Part shown: in pieces, positions 49,682 to 58,117 of the stretch | How the letters are laid out: every line of letters begins with the position of its first letter | Numbering within the stretch: the first letter of the stretch is position 1 | Source: Myxococcales bacterium | GTDB lineage: Bacteria; Myxococcota_A; Polyangia; Haliangiales; Haliangiaceae | Assembly: GCA_028287135.1 (NCBI GenBank) | Contig: JAQBQE010000008.1 | Coordinates: forward strand, 67,155 to 131,154 | Direction: 5' to 3' | DNA: 64,000 bases | Program-made: the position numbers and the translations under genes | Notes under the pieces: generated by a model | What the model was told of the DNA's origin: nothing | Databases searched by the model: none | What the model saw: the letters and a program-made list of their open reading frames with translations, nothing else

Positions 49682-50504
49682 TTGCGGATCGCTATCGTGA
49701 CGCTGCTCGCCGGTGCGTGCAGTGGAGCTCCGCGCGCGACGCCCACCGACGCGCCGCGATCGCCGGACGCCGGTCCTGTGTCGCTCGGCGACTGTGCCGC
49801 GCCGCTGACCGCACCACCCGCGGAGCTCGGCCTCGATCCGTTCTACGCCAAGTACCTCGACGTCGGCGGTCTGCCGCTGATCAGCTCGAGCAAGGTACGC
49901 GACGCCGCCTTCCCGATCGCGTGCGACGTCCTCGTCCACATGCTCGGCAAGCATCCGGAAATCGTGCCGGCGTTCGCGTTCAACAAGATCCGCATCGGCA
50001 TCGTGGCGGAGACCGAGGTCACCACCGACATGCCCGAGCACAGCGATCTCAACACGGCATTCCCGGAGACCGACTGGGACACACGCGCGCGCGGCCTCGG
50101 CGCAACGATCGAGCGACCACTGACGAGCGTTGGCGAGGAGAACGTGCTCGAGCTGTCGAGCGATCGCTACGTCGGCGAGAACATCCTCGTCCACGAGCTC
50201 GCTCACACGTACTTCGAGCTCGGCGCTGCGCAGCTCACCGACGGCAGTGCGCGGAGCGCGGAGCTCGATGCGCTGTACGCCGCCGCTGTCCAGTCCGGCG
50301 CCTTCAACAACACCTACGCCGGCACCAACGTGAAGGAGTACTGGGCCGAGGCGGTGCAGAGCTTCTACGATGCCAATCTCGAGGCGATTCCGTCCCAACG
50401 GGATCCACAACGCGATCAACACGCGCGCCGAGCTGCGCGCCGCCGACCCGCGACTCGCCGATTTCGTCGAGCTCTACTTCGCGGCCGATGACTACCGTCC
50501 GTAG
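49682..50504 (+). pseudogene. Putative zinc metalloprotease lipoprotein with frameshift
   Basis: TTG start: MRIAIVTLLAGAC gives lipobox LAGAC. The domain contains DVLVHMLGKHPEIVPAFAFN, then ENILVHELAHTYFEL (HExxH, about 170-185) and NVKEYWAEAVQSFYDAN (Glu ligand), a set seen in a group of secreted putative proteases. At about 50389-50392 the reading frame shifts: EAIPSQRD continues as junk, while the alternative frame reads PNGIHNAINTRAELRAADPR, then LADFVELYFAADDYRP and TAG at 50502. One inserted or missing base is the simplest explanation (mutation or sequencing error). Confidence 0.65.
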
Positions 50505-50606
50505 TCGATCGCCGGCGCTCGACCTCGGTGCTGATCGCGACGGCAGGCACACGAAGCTGCCCCAGGGCGGCGTGATGGACGTGTTCCCGACTGGCGGCTG
50601 CCAGGA

Positions 50607-51125
50607 CTAGCTGCGCTGCGCGATCGTCGCCACGAGCGCCGACAGTCCGGTGCGCAGCGAGCGCGGCGGGCCGCTCGTGACGTAGTCGGTCGCGATCTCG
50701 AACGGCGAGACGCGCATCGACCCGAGGCCTTCCGCGTCGAGCGGGATGTCGATCACGTACTGCCCGAACGTCCGCGAGAACGGCACCGCATCCACGTGCC
50801 AGCTCGCTCGAAACCGCCGGATCAGATACTCGGCGATGAAGTAGAGCAGCCGCGTCACGAGGAAGTTGCGGCCGTCCTCGTCGAGCACCACCTGGCCGAC
50901 CATCTCGTCGATCGAATCGATGAAGAGATCGAAGTTGGCGAGATACGATGCCGGATCGACCCTCAGGATCGAACGAATGAAGTCCTCGGCGGCCAGCGGC
51001 GAGTCCGCGACGAACGCCGGAAACGCGTCACAGCGCCGCTTCAGCAGCTCGACCTGCTCGGGCGAGAGCGCACCATCATGACTCGTGATCTCGCCATCGC
51101 CCGCCACGCGGCGGTAGTTCGTCAT
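50607..51125 (-). CDS. Soluble protein of unknown function
   Basis: 172 residues, mostly helical and acidic N-terminally (LSPEQVELLKRRCDAFPAFV, DFIRSILRVDPASYLANF), then IDIPLDAEGLGSMRVSPFEI and a C-terminal helix. No motif or family was recognised. TAAGCT lies six bases before the ATG. It stands alone between the frameshifted protease and the repeat lipoprotein. Confidence 0.55.
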   Translation of the reverse strand: MTNYRRVAGDGEITSHDGALSPEQVELLKRRCDAFPAFVADSPLAAEDFIRSILRVDPASYLANFDLFIDSIDEMVGQVVLDEDGRNFLVTRLLYFIAEYLIRRFRASWHVDAVPFSRTFGQYVIDIPLDAEGLGSMRVSPFEIATDYVTSGPPRSLRTGLSALVATIAQRS

Positions 51126-51131
51126 GGCGCG

Positions 51132-51137
51132 AGCTTA
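51132..51137 (-). promoter_or_regulatory. Predicted -10 element (TAAGCT) of 51125 gene
   Basis: On the minus strand TAAGCT ends six bases before the ATG at 51125. The hexamer is identical to that of the HNH gene. Confidence 0.5.
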
Positions 51138-51145
51138 CGCCAAGC

Positions 51146-51874
51146 TCAGCGCTCGCACGTGCCGTACGTGAAGCTCGACTCGAGATCGGTGCCCGTGACA
51201 TCGAGCGTCCATCGCGTCAGCCGATCGTAGCTGTCGTAGCTGAAGTTCTCGGTGATGTCGTTGGTCGTGCCGCTCGCGTCGTGCGTCCACCGGCTGAGGA
51301 AGCCGCGGCTCGTGTACGAGAAGTCGTCGGTGACGTCATCCGTCGTGCCGCTCGCGTCGTGCGTCCACCGGCTGAGCTTGCCCGCGCTGGTGTACGAGAA
51401 GTCATCGGTCGTGTCGGCGGTCGTTCCGCTCGCGTCGTGCGTCCACCGGCTGAGCCTGCCCGCGCTGGTGTACGAGAAGTCATCGGTCGTGTCGGCGGTC
51501 GTGCCGCTCGCGTCATACGTGCGACGCGAGAGCTTGCCGCTGCTCGTCCACGAGAAGTCGACGGTGAAGTCGTTGGCAGTGCCTGTTGGGTCATAGGTGA
51601 ACCGCGTGATCTTGCCGGCGCTGTTGAACGTCGAGTTGCCGCTGACCGAGAACATCGTCAGCGCCTCCTGCTCGGCGGCCGCCACCGTGTCGTGCCAGAT
51701 GACCTGCGAGTCGGGCAGGTTCGGCGGCGTGTAGTTCGTGCACGCGCTGGTACCCGCATCCGGGGTACCCGAGCCGCTGCCGCCACCGTCGACGCCCGGG
51801 CCGTCGTCGCCTCCGCCGCCTTCACCGCCACCGCCGCATGCCGCCACCAGACACACCAGGATCGCTCTGCGCAT
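51146..51874 (-). CDS. Lipoprotein with six 26-residue YD-like repeats
   Basis: 242 residues from MRRAILVCLVAAC, then a Gly/Asp-rich tether with a Cys (GTPDAGTSACTNYTPP). From about residue 80 onward there are six copies of a 26-residue unit of the type DDFSYTSAGKLSRWTHDASG followed by TTxDxT. The pattern (FSYTSxGxLSRWTxDxxG) resembles YD/RHS repeats and should form a beta structure. It ends SSFTYGTCER with a Cys that could pair with the N-terminal one. GATACC lies seven bases before the ATG. It is probably a surface repeat protein. Confidence 0.7.
   Translation of the reverse strand: MRRAILVCLVAACGGGGEGGGGDDGPGVDGGGSGSGTPDAGTSACTNYTPPNLPDSQVIWHDTVAAAEQEALTMFSVSGNSTFNSAGKITRFTYDPTGTANDFTVDFSWTSSGKLSRRTYDASGTTADTTDDFSYTSAGRLSRWTHDASGTTADTTDDFSYTSAGKLSRWTHDASGTTDDVTDDFSYTSRGFLSRWTHDASGTTNDITENFSYDSYDRLTRWTLDVTGTDLESSFTYGTCER
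51173..51640 (-). repeat. 78-base tandem repeat array (six units) inside lipoprotein gene
   Basis: Units of exactly 78 bases; the 20-base segment CGCTCGCGTCGTGCGTCCAC recurs at 51271, 51349 and 51427, and a diverged copy at 51505. Central units are nearly identical and the end units are diverged, as expected from recent unequal exchange in the middle of the array. Confidence 0.85.
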
Positions 51875-51961
51875 CCCGCCAGGTATCAACGGCCGCCCGC
51901 GGACGCAAGCAACATCTGATGAGGGCCCGGGTCACCGTCGGGCACCCGCGAAACCGCGTGG

Positions 51962-51967
51962 TACCTC
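51962..51967 (+). promoter_or_regulatory. Predicted -10 element (TACCTC) of acyl-CoA dehydrogenase gene
   Basis: TACCTC is followed by seven bases and the GTG at 51975. Confidence 0.35.
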
Positions 51968-51974
51968 ATAGGCT

Positions 51975-53795
51975 GTGCAGCCCACGACGAATCCGCTGGT
52001 CGACGATCGCGATGTCGAGCTGATTCTCGACGAGGTCCTCGATGTGACGCGCCTGTTCCGGCTTCCGTACTTCGCGGAGCACGATCGCGAGACCGTGGCG
52101 ATGTTCATCGGAGCCGCCCGTGATCTCGCGCGCGATGCGCTGTACCCCGCGTACCGGCTGCTCGACCTCGAACCGCCCCAGCTCGTCGACGGCCGCGTCC
52201 AGGTCCACCCGCGACTTCGTCAGCTCTATGCGGGCCTGACCGAGCTCGGCGTGATCGCCGCGCCGCGCCCGCACGCCGTCGGGGGCTCGCAGGTGCCGCT
52301 CAGCGTGATGGCGCTCGCGTGCGCGTACATGATGGCGGGCAACGCCTCCGCCTATGGCTACGTGGGGCTCACGCAAGGCGCAGCGCACCTGCTCGAAGCG
52401 TTCGCCGATGACCATCTGAAGTCGACCTACATGACGCGGATGTACGCCGGCACCTGGACCGGCACGATGGCATTGACCGAGCCCCAGGCCGGCTCGAGCC
52501 TCGCAGACATCACGACCACCGCGACGCCGACCTCGGACGGCCATTACCTGCTGCGCGGTTCGAAGATCTTCATCTCCGGCGGCGATCACGATCTCGCCGA
52601 CAATGTCGTCCACATGACGCTCGCGCGGATCGCGGGCGCGCCTGCCGGGATGAAGGGCGTCTCGCTGTTCTGCGTGCCGAAGCGCCGGCTCGACGGCGAT
52701 CAGCTCGTCGACAACGACGTCGCGGTCACCGGCCTGATCCACAAGATCGGCTGGCGCGGACTGCCAAGCCTTGCCCTCGCGTATGGCGAGCGTGGTGATT
52801 GCCGGGGCTGGCTCGTCGGGGAGCCGCACCAGGGCATCCGCTACATGTTCCAGATGATGAACGAGGCCCGGATCATGGTCGGCCTCAACGGCGTCGCGAC
52901 GGCGTCGGTCGCGTATCACGAGGCCGTTGCCTACGCGCGCGTGCGAACGCAAGGCCGCCCGCTCACCGCCAAGGATCCGGCCACACCGCCGGTCGCGATC
53001 ACGCAGCACGCGGATGTTCGACGGATGCTGCTGCGGCAGAAGGCGATCGTCGAGGGCGCCCTCGTGTTGCTGGTTCGCGCATCCTGGTACGCGGACCTCG
53101 CGAACCACGCCACCGATCCCGGTGAACGCGAGCACGCAGGCCGCTTGCTCGAGCTTCTGACACCGATCTGCAAGTCGTTCCCCGCCGAGAAGGGCTTCGA
53201 GGCCAACGCACTCGCGGTCCAGATCCACGGCGGCTACGGCTACTCGAGCGAGTACCTGCCGGAGGCGTGGCTGCGCGATCAGAAGCTCAACTCGATCCAC
53301 GAGGGCACGACCGGCATCCAGGCCGCCGACCTCCTCGGTCGCCGCGCGATGGCCGGCGGCGGCGCCGGACTCCTCGCGCTCGCGAAGGAGATCGAGATCA
53401 CGTGTGCACGCGCCGAGGCAGCGGGCGTGGATCCACGCTGGGTCGCCGACCTGCGCCGTGCGGTCGCTGTCGTCAGCGCGTTGACAGCGGAGCTCGCACG
53501 CCGCGGGCTCGGCGGTGATGTCGAGGGCATGCTGCTCCACGCGACTGACTATCTCGATCTGCTGTCGACAGTGGTCATCGCGTGGCAGTGGCTCGAGCTC
53601 GCCGCCGTCGCGAAGGCAGCACTCGCGGGGCCTCTGCCACGCGGGAACGCATCGCGCGATGCCGGGTACTACCAGGCCAAGCTCGCCGCCGCGCAGTACT
53701 GGCTGTTCACCGAGCTGCCGCGCATCGACCACCTGGCGACCCTGTGCCGCGACGGCGAGGATTCATACGCGAAGCTCGATCCCGACTGGCTGTGA
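51975..53795 (+). CDS. Acyl-CoA dehydrogenase
   Basis: 606 residues from GTG, the long class with a C-terminal extension. FAD/substrate segments: [35 protein letters not shown] (FAD-binding MxLTEPxxGS), [23 protein letters not shown]-like [10 protein letters not shown]. The catalytic Glu is in [19 protein letters not shown], preceded by [17 protein letters not shown]. It should oxidise acyl-CoA (probably medium or long chain) in fatty-acid degradation. No ETF or thiolase genes are adjacent. The C-terminal 160 residues are helical, as in ACAD variants such as AidB-like or FadE-like enzymes. Confidence 0.9.
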   Translation: MQPTTNPLVDDRDVELILDEVLDVTRLFRLPYFAEHDRETVAMFIGAARDLARDALYPAYRLLDLEPPQLVDGRVQVHPRLRQLYAGLTELGVIAAPRPHAVGGSQVPLSVMALACAYMMAGNASAYGYVGLTQGAAHLLEAFADDHLKSTYMTRMYAGTWTGTMALTEPQAGSSLADITTTATPTSDGHYLLRGSKIFISGGDHDLADNVVHMTLARIAGAPAGMKGVSLFCVPKRRLDGDQLVDNDVAVTGLIHKIGWRGLPSLALAYGERGDCRGWLVGEPHQGIRYMFQMMNEARIMVGLNGVATASVAYHEAVAYARVRTQGRPLTAKDPATPPVAITQHADVRRMLLRQKAIVEGALVLLVRASWYADLANHATDPGEREHAGRLLELLTPICKSFPAEKGFEANALAVQIHGGYGYSSEYLPEAWLRDQKLNSIHEGTTGIQAADLLGRRAMAGGGAGLLALAKEIEITCARAEAAGVDPRWVADLRRAVAVVSALTAELARRGLGGDVEGMLLHATDYLDLLSTVVIAWQWLELAAVAKAALAGPLPRGNASRDAGYYQAKLAAAQYWLFTELPRIDHLATLCRDGEDSYAKLDPDWL

Positions 53796-53804
53796 GCTTT
53801 CACC

Positions 53805-54620
53805 TCAGGTCGCGCCCGGGCGAACATCCGTGTTCGGCCGCGCGCTTCGTGCGGCACGATCGATCGCGGCGGCGACCTCGGCGGGCCTGGACTCGTAGAC
53901 CGCGTGGCTTGCCGTGATCTCGGTGACCTTGGCCCCAGCGCGCTTGGCCATCTTCTGCTGCGCAGCCGGCGGAACCATTCTGTCCTCCGTGGCGACGACG
54001 TACCAGCTCGGCTTCGTCTTCCACGACGCGTCACTCACGGTTCCACCGAACGCTTCAACGCCCCATGGCACCTGTGAGTCCGCCATGAACTGGGCCCGCT
54101 TCGGATCTAGATCTGCGGCAAAGGCCGTCCTGAACTTCGCCTTGTCCAGGGTCATGAAACCGTCCTGCGGGGGCAAGATGGGCGGAACCGGGGCGCCGGG
54201 CACCGGATCTTTGAGCAGGGTCTGTACGGACTCACCGGCGTCGGCAACAAACGCAGCAATGTAGACGAGCCCCACGACCTTCGGATCGTTGCCGGCCTCG
54301 GAGATCACCGCCCCGCCGTACGAGTGACCCACCAGAAGCGCTGGACCGTCCTGTTCCGCGAGCACTCGCTTGGTCATGGCGACATCTTCTTTCAGAGACG
54401 TCGTCGGGTTCTGCACGACGCTGACGTTGTATCCGTTCTTCTCGAGAATCGAGTACACGGGCTCCCAGCCAGAGCCATCCACGAAGGCGCCGTGAACGAG
54501 CACGATGTTCTTCACGGCCTGGCGATCGTTCTGACCAGCGGACGTCTGAGCGAACGCCGGGAAGAACGAAGCACCCACGAGCGCGAGGGAGGAAAGGACG
54601 CGGGCGAGTAGTTTCGTCAT
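53805..54620 (-). CDS. Secreted alpha/beta hydrolase
   Basis: 271 residues from MTKLLARVLSSLALVGASFF, with a cleavable signal ending AFAQ. Alpha/beta hydrolase motifs: NIVLVHGAFVDGSGWEPVY (oxyanion HGAFVDGS), ALLVGHSYGGAVISEA (nucleophile Ser), WYVVATEDRMVPP (Asp) and ASHAVYESRP (His). The HGAFVDGSGWEPV/GHSYGGAVI signature is common in a salicylate-esterase-like/EstC-like group. The gene is less strongly GC3-biased and more Lys/Asn-rich (SWKTKPSW, NGYNVSVVQNPTTS) than neighbours, which may mark recent acquisition. A weak AAGAAG site precedes the ATG. Confidence 0.8.
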   Translation of the reverse strand: MTKLLARVLSSLALVGASFFPAFAQTSAGQNDRQAVKNIVLVHGAFVDGSGWEPVYSILEKNGYNVSVVQNPTTSLKEDVAMTKRVLAEQDGPALLVGHSYGGAVISEAGNDPKVVGLVYIAAFVADAGESVQTLLKDPVPGAPVPPILPPQDGFMTLDKAKFRTAFAADLDPKRAQFMADSQVPWGVEAFGGTVSDASWKTKPSWYVVATEDRMVPPAAQQKMAKRAGAKVTEITASHAVYESRPAEVAAAIDRAARSARPNTDVRPGAT

Positions 54621-55024
54621 TGGATTTCTTCTTTCTCTCAGCGGTGTCCTGGAAAAGCAGGTGTGCAGCCACCACGCCACCACCTACCCATGCAGAAGGC
54701 GGGTCGATCACGACGCGCACGTGCGCCACGCTTCGCCAGCTGCCCAGGGCGCGCGTGCGCCAATGCAGCGCTACGACGCGAGAAGCTCGATCCGACGGAC
54801 CGTGAGGATTCTGCACACGGCGGTGATTCGCGTCACGGCCGAAGCGTGATGGCGGCTCGTGGTGACGGTTTGTCGTCACCTGGCTCCCGCGGATCGCTAT
54901 CCTCGCCGCGTACCGTCATGAGATCCTACCCTCGCCTGCCGGTTCTCCAATCGACGCTGCTCGCCCTCGTGGGTTGCATCGAAGGCGAAGATGTTCCCGC
55001 CGCCCTGACCAGCTACGCTGCGGT
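54621..55024. other. Intergenic gap, no certain gene
   Basis: About 400 bases between the hydrolase start and the 55025 gene. A short plus frame from ATG 54918 begins with a lipobox-like signal (STLLALVGC) but loses coding character after about 40 codons and overlaps the next gene, so it is not called. No RNA gene or repeat was seen. Confidence 0.4.
55014..55019 (+). promoter_or_regulatory. Predicted -10 element (TACGCT) of 55025 gene
   Basis: TACGCT is followed by five bases and a GTG at 55025; used to choose this start over a longer frame. Confidence 0.4.
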
Positions 55025-55660
55025 GTGCTCGAGCTACGGCGATCCGACATCGGCTTCGGGCGGGTGCGCATCAGCGACCACAGCGTGGAGCGCACCACGC
55101 TGTTCGGTCGGCACGCGCTGACCTGGGACGAGATTCGCGACTACCGCCTGACAATCGAGCTGACGCGCAGGTTGTCGAACGAGCTGGCGTCGACGGTGCA
55201 CCTCCATGAGGTCATCGAGGGATACCGGGGCCGCCACGGGTTGAAGCTCGGGATCGAGCTGATCGGGGACGACGACACGGTGGCGTTCAACTGGCGATTC
55301 CGGGATGTCGCGCTCGCGATCGCTCAGGTTGTGCAGCGCATTCGCGAACGTTTTCTGGCGTCCGCGCAGAGCACGCTCGTCAGCACCGGCGCGGTGACGT
55401 TCGGGCCGCTGGAGCTGAGCGCGACCAGCGTCCGCTGGAACGTCGACGAGCTCGCAGCAGACAAGGTCGAAGCGATCGAGCTGTTCAATAGCTCGCCGGT
55501 CAGCCTTCGCGTGATGGCCCGCGGTCGCGTGTGGCCTCATGGCTCGGTGCCGACCGCGAAGGTTCCCAACCTGCTCGCCGTGCTCGAGGCCCTGGGGTAC
55601 GTGGTCCGCGGTCGAGAGCTCCTCGGGGTGCTCCTGATCGCTGCGCCGGCCGCCCCATGA
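55025..55660 (+). CDS. Soluble protein of unknown function
   Basis: 211 residues from GTG: LELRRSDIGFGRVRISDHSV, then LTWDEIRDYRLTIELTRRLS. Regular alternation of beta strands suggests PH-like or bacterial immunoglobulin-like folds; VAFNWRFRDVALAIAQVVQR contributes a helix. Two similar halves may exist (GRVRISDHSVERTTLFGR against GPLELSATSVRWNVDE), hinting at an internal duplication. The C-terminus is hydrophobic (LLGVLLIAAPAAP). No family was recognised. Confidence 0.6.
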   Translation: MLELRRSDIGFGRVRISDHSVERTTLFGRHALTWDEIRDYRLTIELTRRLSNELASTVHLHEVIEGYRGRHGLKLGIELIGDDDTVAFNWRFRDVALAIAQVVQRIRERFLASAQSTLVSTGAVTFGPLELSATSVRWNVDELAADKVEAIELFNSSPVSLRVMARGRVWPHGSVPTAKVPNLLAVLEALGYVVRGRELLGVLLIAAPAAP

Positions 55661-55665
55661 CCTGC

Positions 55666-55671
55666 TACGCT
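55666..55671 (+). promoter_or_regulatory. Predicted -10 element (TACGCT) of small lipoprotein
   Basis: TACGCT is followed by six bases and the GTG at 55678. Confidence 0.4.
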
Positions 55672-55677
55672 GAAGAC

Positions 55678-55872
55678 GTGCGCTGGTCGTTCTCGATCCT
55701 GATGGTTCTCGGCAGCTGTGGTCCGAGCACGAACAGCAAACCGTCGGGGACCGCGTCCGATCCGGTGCTGACCTGCGAGCGAGTCGCCGACGTGTGCCGC
55801 CTCGACGGCGCGCGGCTCGGTGTGTGCGTGCACGCAAAGGCCGGTGGCTTCGCGTGTCAATCGCAGCACTGA
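55678..55872 (+). CDS. Very small lipoprotein
   Basis: 64 residues from GTG: signal RWSFSILMVLGSC (lipobox LGSC), tether PSTNSKPSGTASDP, then a short Cys-bearing end (LTCERVADVCRLDGARLGVC, then FACQSQ). The four Cys could make two disulphides. Size and composition match small lipoproteins elsewhere in the window. Function unknown. Confidence 0.55.
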   Translation: MRWSFSILMVLGSCGPSTNSKPSGTASDPVLTCERVADVCRLDGARLGVCVHAKAGGFACQSQH

Positions 55873-55885
55873 GCACTCAGCGCGG

Positions 55886-55891
55886 TACAGT
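55886..55891 (+). promoter_or_regulatory. Predicted -10 element (TACAGT) of VOC-family gene
   Basis: TACAGT is followed by six bases and the GTG at 55898. Confidence 0.4.
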
Positions 55892-55897
55892 CGTCCC

Positions 55898-56263
55898 GTG
55901 AAGATCGTCCCGGTGATCAAGTGCAGCGATCTCGCTCGATCGATTGCGTTCTACACCCGGACGCTGGACTTCGAGCTCGCCGACCCGAGCGACACAGGTC
56001 CCGTCATCGAGGTGATCCACGGCGATGCCGAGCTCCAGCTGTCGACCATGAGTGGTGACGGGATGTTCGGATGCGCGGTCAACGTCTGGGTCGACGACGT
56101 CGATGCGCTGTTTCAGAACTACCTCGCGCGCGGCCTCGACACCTCGGACCGGGCCGGCTCGCCCATCCACCAGGGACCCATCAATCAGACGTGGGGCACG
56201 CGCGAATTCTACGTGACCGATCCGGACGGCAATACGCTGCGCTTCCGACAGCCGATCCAGTGA
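55898..56263 (+). CDS. VOC-superfamily (glyoxalase/bleomycin resistance-like) protein
   Basis: 121 residues from GTG. KIVPVIKCSDLARSIAFYTR is the standard first betaalphabeta unit of VOC domains. ELQLSTMSGD, VNVWVDDVDALFQNYLARG and TREFYVTDPDGNTLRFRQP complete the two-module fold, with the usual Glu/His positions changed. It is a bleomycin-resistance-type binding or glyoxalase-like enzyme. Single-domain members dimerise. Substrate unknown. Confidence 0.75.
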   Translation: MKIVPVIKCSDLARSIAFYTRTLDFELADPSDTGPVIEVIHGDAELQLSTMSGDGMFGCAVNVWVDDVDALFQNYLARGLDTSDRAGSPIHQGPINQTWGTREFYVTDPDGNTLRFRQPIQ

Positions 56264-56314
56264 ACCGTCCGGATGCGACTGCCCGCCGACCGGGCCCGTC
56301 CGGATCAGGACACG

Positions 56315-57478
56315 ATGCGCCTCGCCCCGCTCGCGTTGTTGCTGCTGGTGCCCGGGCCCGCCCTCGCGGAATCGCGCCCCGCACTCGATGATTTCTACGA
56401 TCGGACCCGCTCGCGCGACGACGGCTTTGACACCTGCATCGGCTACTGCTCCGAGCACTGGCTCGCTGGCTTTCTGATCGGCGCGCAGACCGCCAATCCG
56501 TCGACCGACGCCGCGCAGCCGCAGGTCGCCACCGGCGCCCGGCTCGGCATCGATCTCGCGATGCGCGGCAGCTACGCCAACATCGCGCGCACCAAGCTGT
56601 GGAGCGATGTGCTGCGCGTCAACAGCACGGGCGACTGGATCACCGATCTCGCGTGGCAGACCACCGCGTTCGCAGCGACCGCCAAGCCGGGCGAGCCGGG
56701 CTTGCACCTCTCGCTCGATACGCTGGTCGCGCAACGCACCGAGCTCGAGCCCTCGGACCTCGCGCAGCTCCAGCGTACGCCGTACCGCGTGTTCGATGCC
56801 GAGGCCGAGGTTGCTCCGACCGCGAACATGGTCGACAAGGATGCGTTTTGGACGTTGCCGATCGGCATCGCGAATCGCCTGCGCTGGTCCGATGACATGC
56901 AGGTCGATCGGCGCACCAGCATCTCCGGCGCGGTCGCGTTCCGCGGCTTCCCGAACGGCCTTCGTCACCACTACCAGCTCGACCTGTTGCGCGTGAAGTA
57001 CACGAACTGGGACGTCGACGGCGGTGGCGCGTCGTCGTGGACGGTGTCTGCAGGGTACCAGCGGCTGTCGCCCGGGATCGAGGAGCTCCAGATCTGGCTG
57101 CTCGCCGGTTACGAGCACGCAGGCGAACGCCATGGCCCGATCGTGCAGCTTGGTGCGGAGATCACGCTCGGCAACTTCGAATTCGGCCCTGCGCTGGAGG
57201 AGCACCTCGAGCTCGATCCGCGCACCGCGGAGCTCACGCGCGTCTATCAGGGGCGGTTCTACGTCCACCACAAGATCGACCGCCTACGCTGGGGCCTCGC
57301 GTACGAGGCGGTGCTCGTCGAGGACAGCTCACGCCTGCACGCGCTGACGCCCGAGCTCGGTGTCCACCTGATGGGTCTCGATCTCGTCGTTCGCTACCGG
57401 CTGACGGCGCTCCGCGATGACCGCATGCCGGGTGCACCGCGCGATCGGTTTCACGTCGCGCTCGATCGTCGGTTCTAG
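56315..57478 (+). CDS. Outer-membrane beta-barrel-like protein (LpxR/DUF2219-like)
   Basis: 387 residues: signal LAPLALLLLVPGPALA, then alternating aromatic/hydrophobic strands (WLAGFLIGAQTANP, IDLAMRGSYANIART, SSWTVSAGYQRLSPG, LQIWLLAGYEHAGERHG, FYVHHKIDRLRWGLAYEAV) and a C-terminal Phe (VALDRRF), typical for outer-membrane insertion. The organisation resembles DUF2219 lipid-A deacylase-like barrels, but catalytic residues were not verified. Its stop shares CTAG with the convergent peroxiredoxin-like gene. Confidence 0.65.
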   Translation: MRLAPLALLLLVPGPALAESRPALDDFYDRTRSRDDGFDTCIGYCSEHWLAGFLIGAQTANPSTDAAQPQVATGARLGIDLAMRGSYANIARTKLWSDVLRVNSTGDWITDLAWQTTAFAATAKPGEPGLHLSLDTLVAQRTELEPSDLAQLQRTPYRVFDAEAEVAPTANMVDKDAFWTLPIGIANRLRWSDDMQVDRRTSISGAVAFRGFPNGLRHHYQLDLLRVKYTNWDVDGGGASSWTVSAGYQRLSPGIEELQIWLLAGYEHAGERHGPIVQLGAEITLGNFEFGPALEEHLELDPRTAELTRVYQGRFYVHHKIDRLRWGLAYEAVLVEDSSRLHALTPELGVHLMGLDLVVRYRLTALRDDRMPGAPRDRFHVALDRRF

Positions 57479-58044
57479 GCCGTGACGGCGTTCGCTTCGA
57501 GCCATTCGATCACCACGCTGGCATTCTGGTCTGGCGGAAACACCGGATAGAACACCTTACGGATCACGCCTCTCACGATCACGAGCGCCAGCCGCTTCAT
57601 CAGGATCTGGTCGGCGACGGTGAACACCGGGAGCTTCAACGCATGGGTGAGCATCAGTGACTCGTCGCTGAGGAGCGGAAACGTCAGGTGCAGGCGAGCC
57701 GCAGCCTCCGCCTGGTACGACGGCGACTGCGTGCTCACGCCATGAACGAGGAACCCACGCGAGCGAATGCGATCCAGCTCGTCGCGAAACCCGCATACCT
57801 GCGGCGTGCAGCCACGAGCACCGGCGATCTGATCCCACTCCGGGACCAAGGGCTGTTTGCCAGGTTGACCGGTACGCGGATACGCGAACAACACCGTCGT
57901 GAGCCCACGCAGGTCAACGGATCGTCCCGTGGTCGACGGAAGGCTCAGATCCGGCATCTGCGTGCCCTCGAGGTGGCGCGCAGTACCGTCGTCCTCGGGC
58001 GCGGGCAGATCCGACGGCAGTACGTTGAGGTCTCGGAGGGTCAT
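57475..58044 (-). CDS. Peroxiredoxin-like (AhpC/TSA family) protein
   Basis: 189 residues from MTLRDLNVLPSDL. The redoxin domain shows MPDLSLPSTTGRSVDLRG, then VLFAYPRTGQPGKQPL and AGARGCTPQVCGFRDELDRI, the active-site CTPQxC of the atypical peroxiredoxin subgroup whose members have YPRTGxPGE...GARGCTPQSCAFRD. GVSTQSPSYQAEAAARLHL follows. It should reduce peroxides or act as a redox sensor. A longer frame starts at 58119 inside the divergent RCC1 gene and is less likely. The C-terminus shares CTAG with the convergent barrel gene. Confidence 0.75.
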   Translation of the reverse strand: MTLRDLNVLPSDLPAPEDDGTARHLEGTQMPDLSLPSTTGRSVDLRGLTTVLFAYPRTGQPGKQPLVPEWDQIAGARGCTPQVCGFRDELDRIRSRGFLVHGVSTQSPSYQAEAAARLHLTFPLLSDESLMLTHALKLPVFTVADQILMKRLALVIVRGVIRKVFYPVFPPDQNASVVIEWLEANAVTA

Positions 58045-58105
58045 GTCAGCGGCGGCGTCAGCTTCGCTTGGCGAACCACGTCTCGCAAGCGCGTCACAGG
58101 TCGCG

Positions 58106-58111
58106 TACAAC
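58106..58111 (+). promoter_or_regulatory. Predicted -10 element (TACAAC) of RCC1 lipoprotein
   Basis: TACAAC is followed by six bases and the ATG at 58118. Confidence 0.45.
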
Positions 58112-58117
58112 TCGTGC

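Noticed and set aside
51266-51600. Possible CRISPR array in the 78-base repeats
   Set aside because: There are no spacers; the repeats are contiguous, in frame and translated as a lipoprotein.
51966-53732. 588-residue minus-strand frame opposite the acyl-CoA dehydrogenase
   Set aside because: High-GC genes often leave long open antisense frames; the plus strand has all dehydrogenase motifs, and the minus frame is Arg/His-rich without motifs.
54918-55121. Short lipoprotein-like frame MRSYPRLP...LVGC
   Set aside because: It loses coding character after about 40 codons and is covered by the better-supported 55025 gene.
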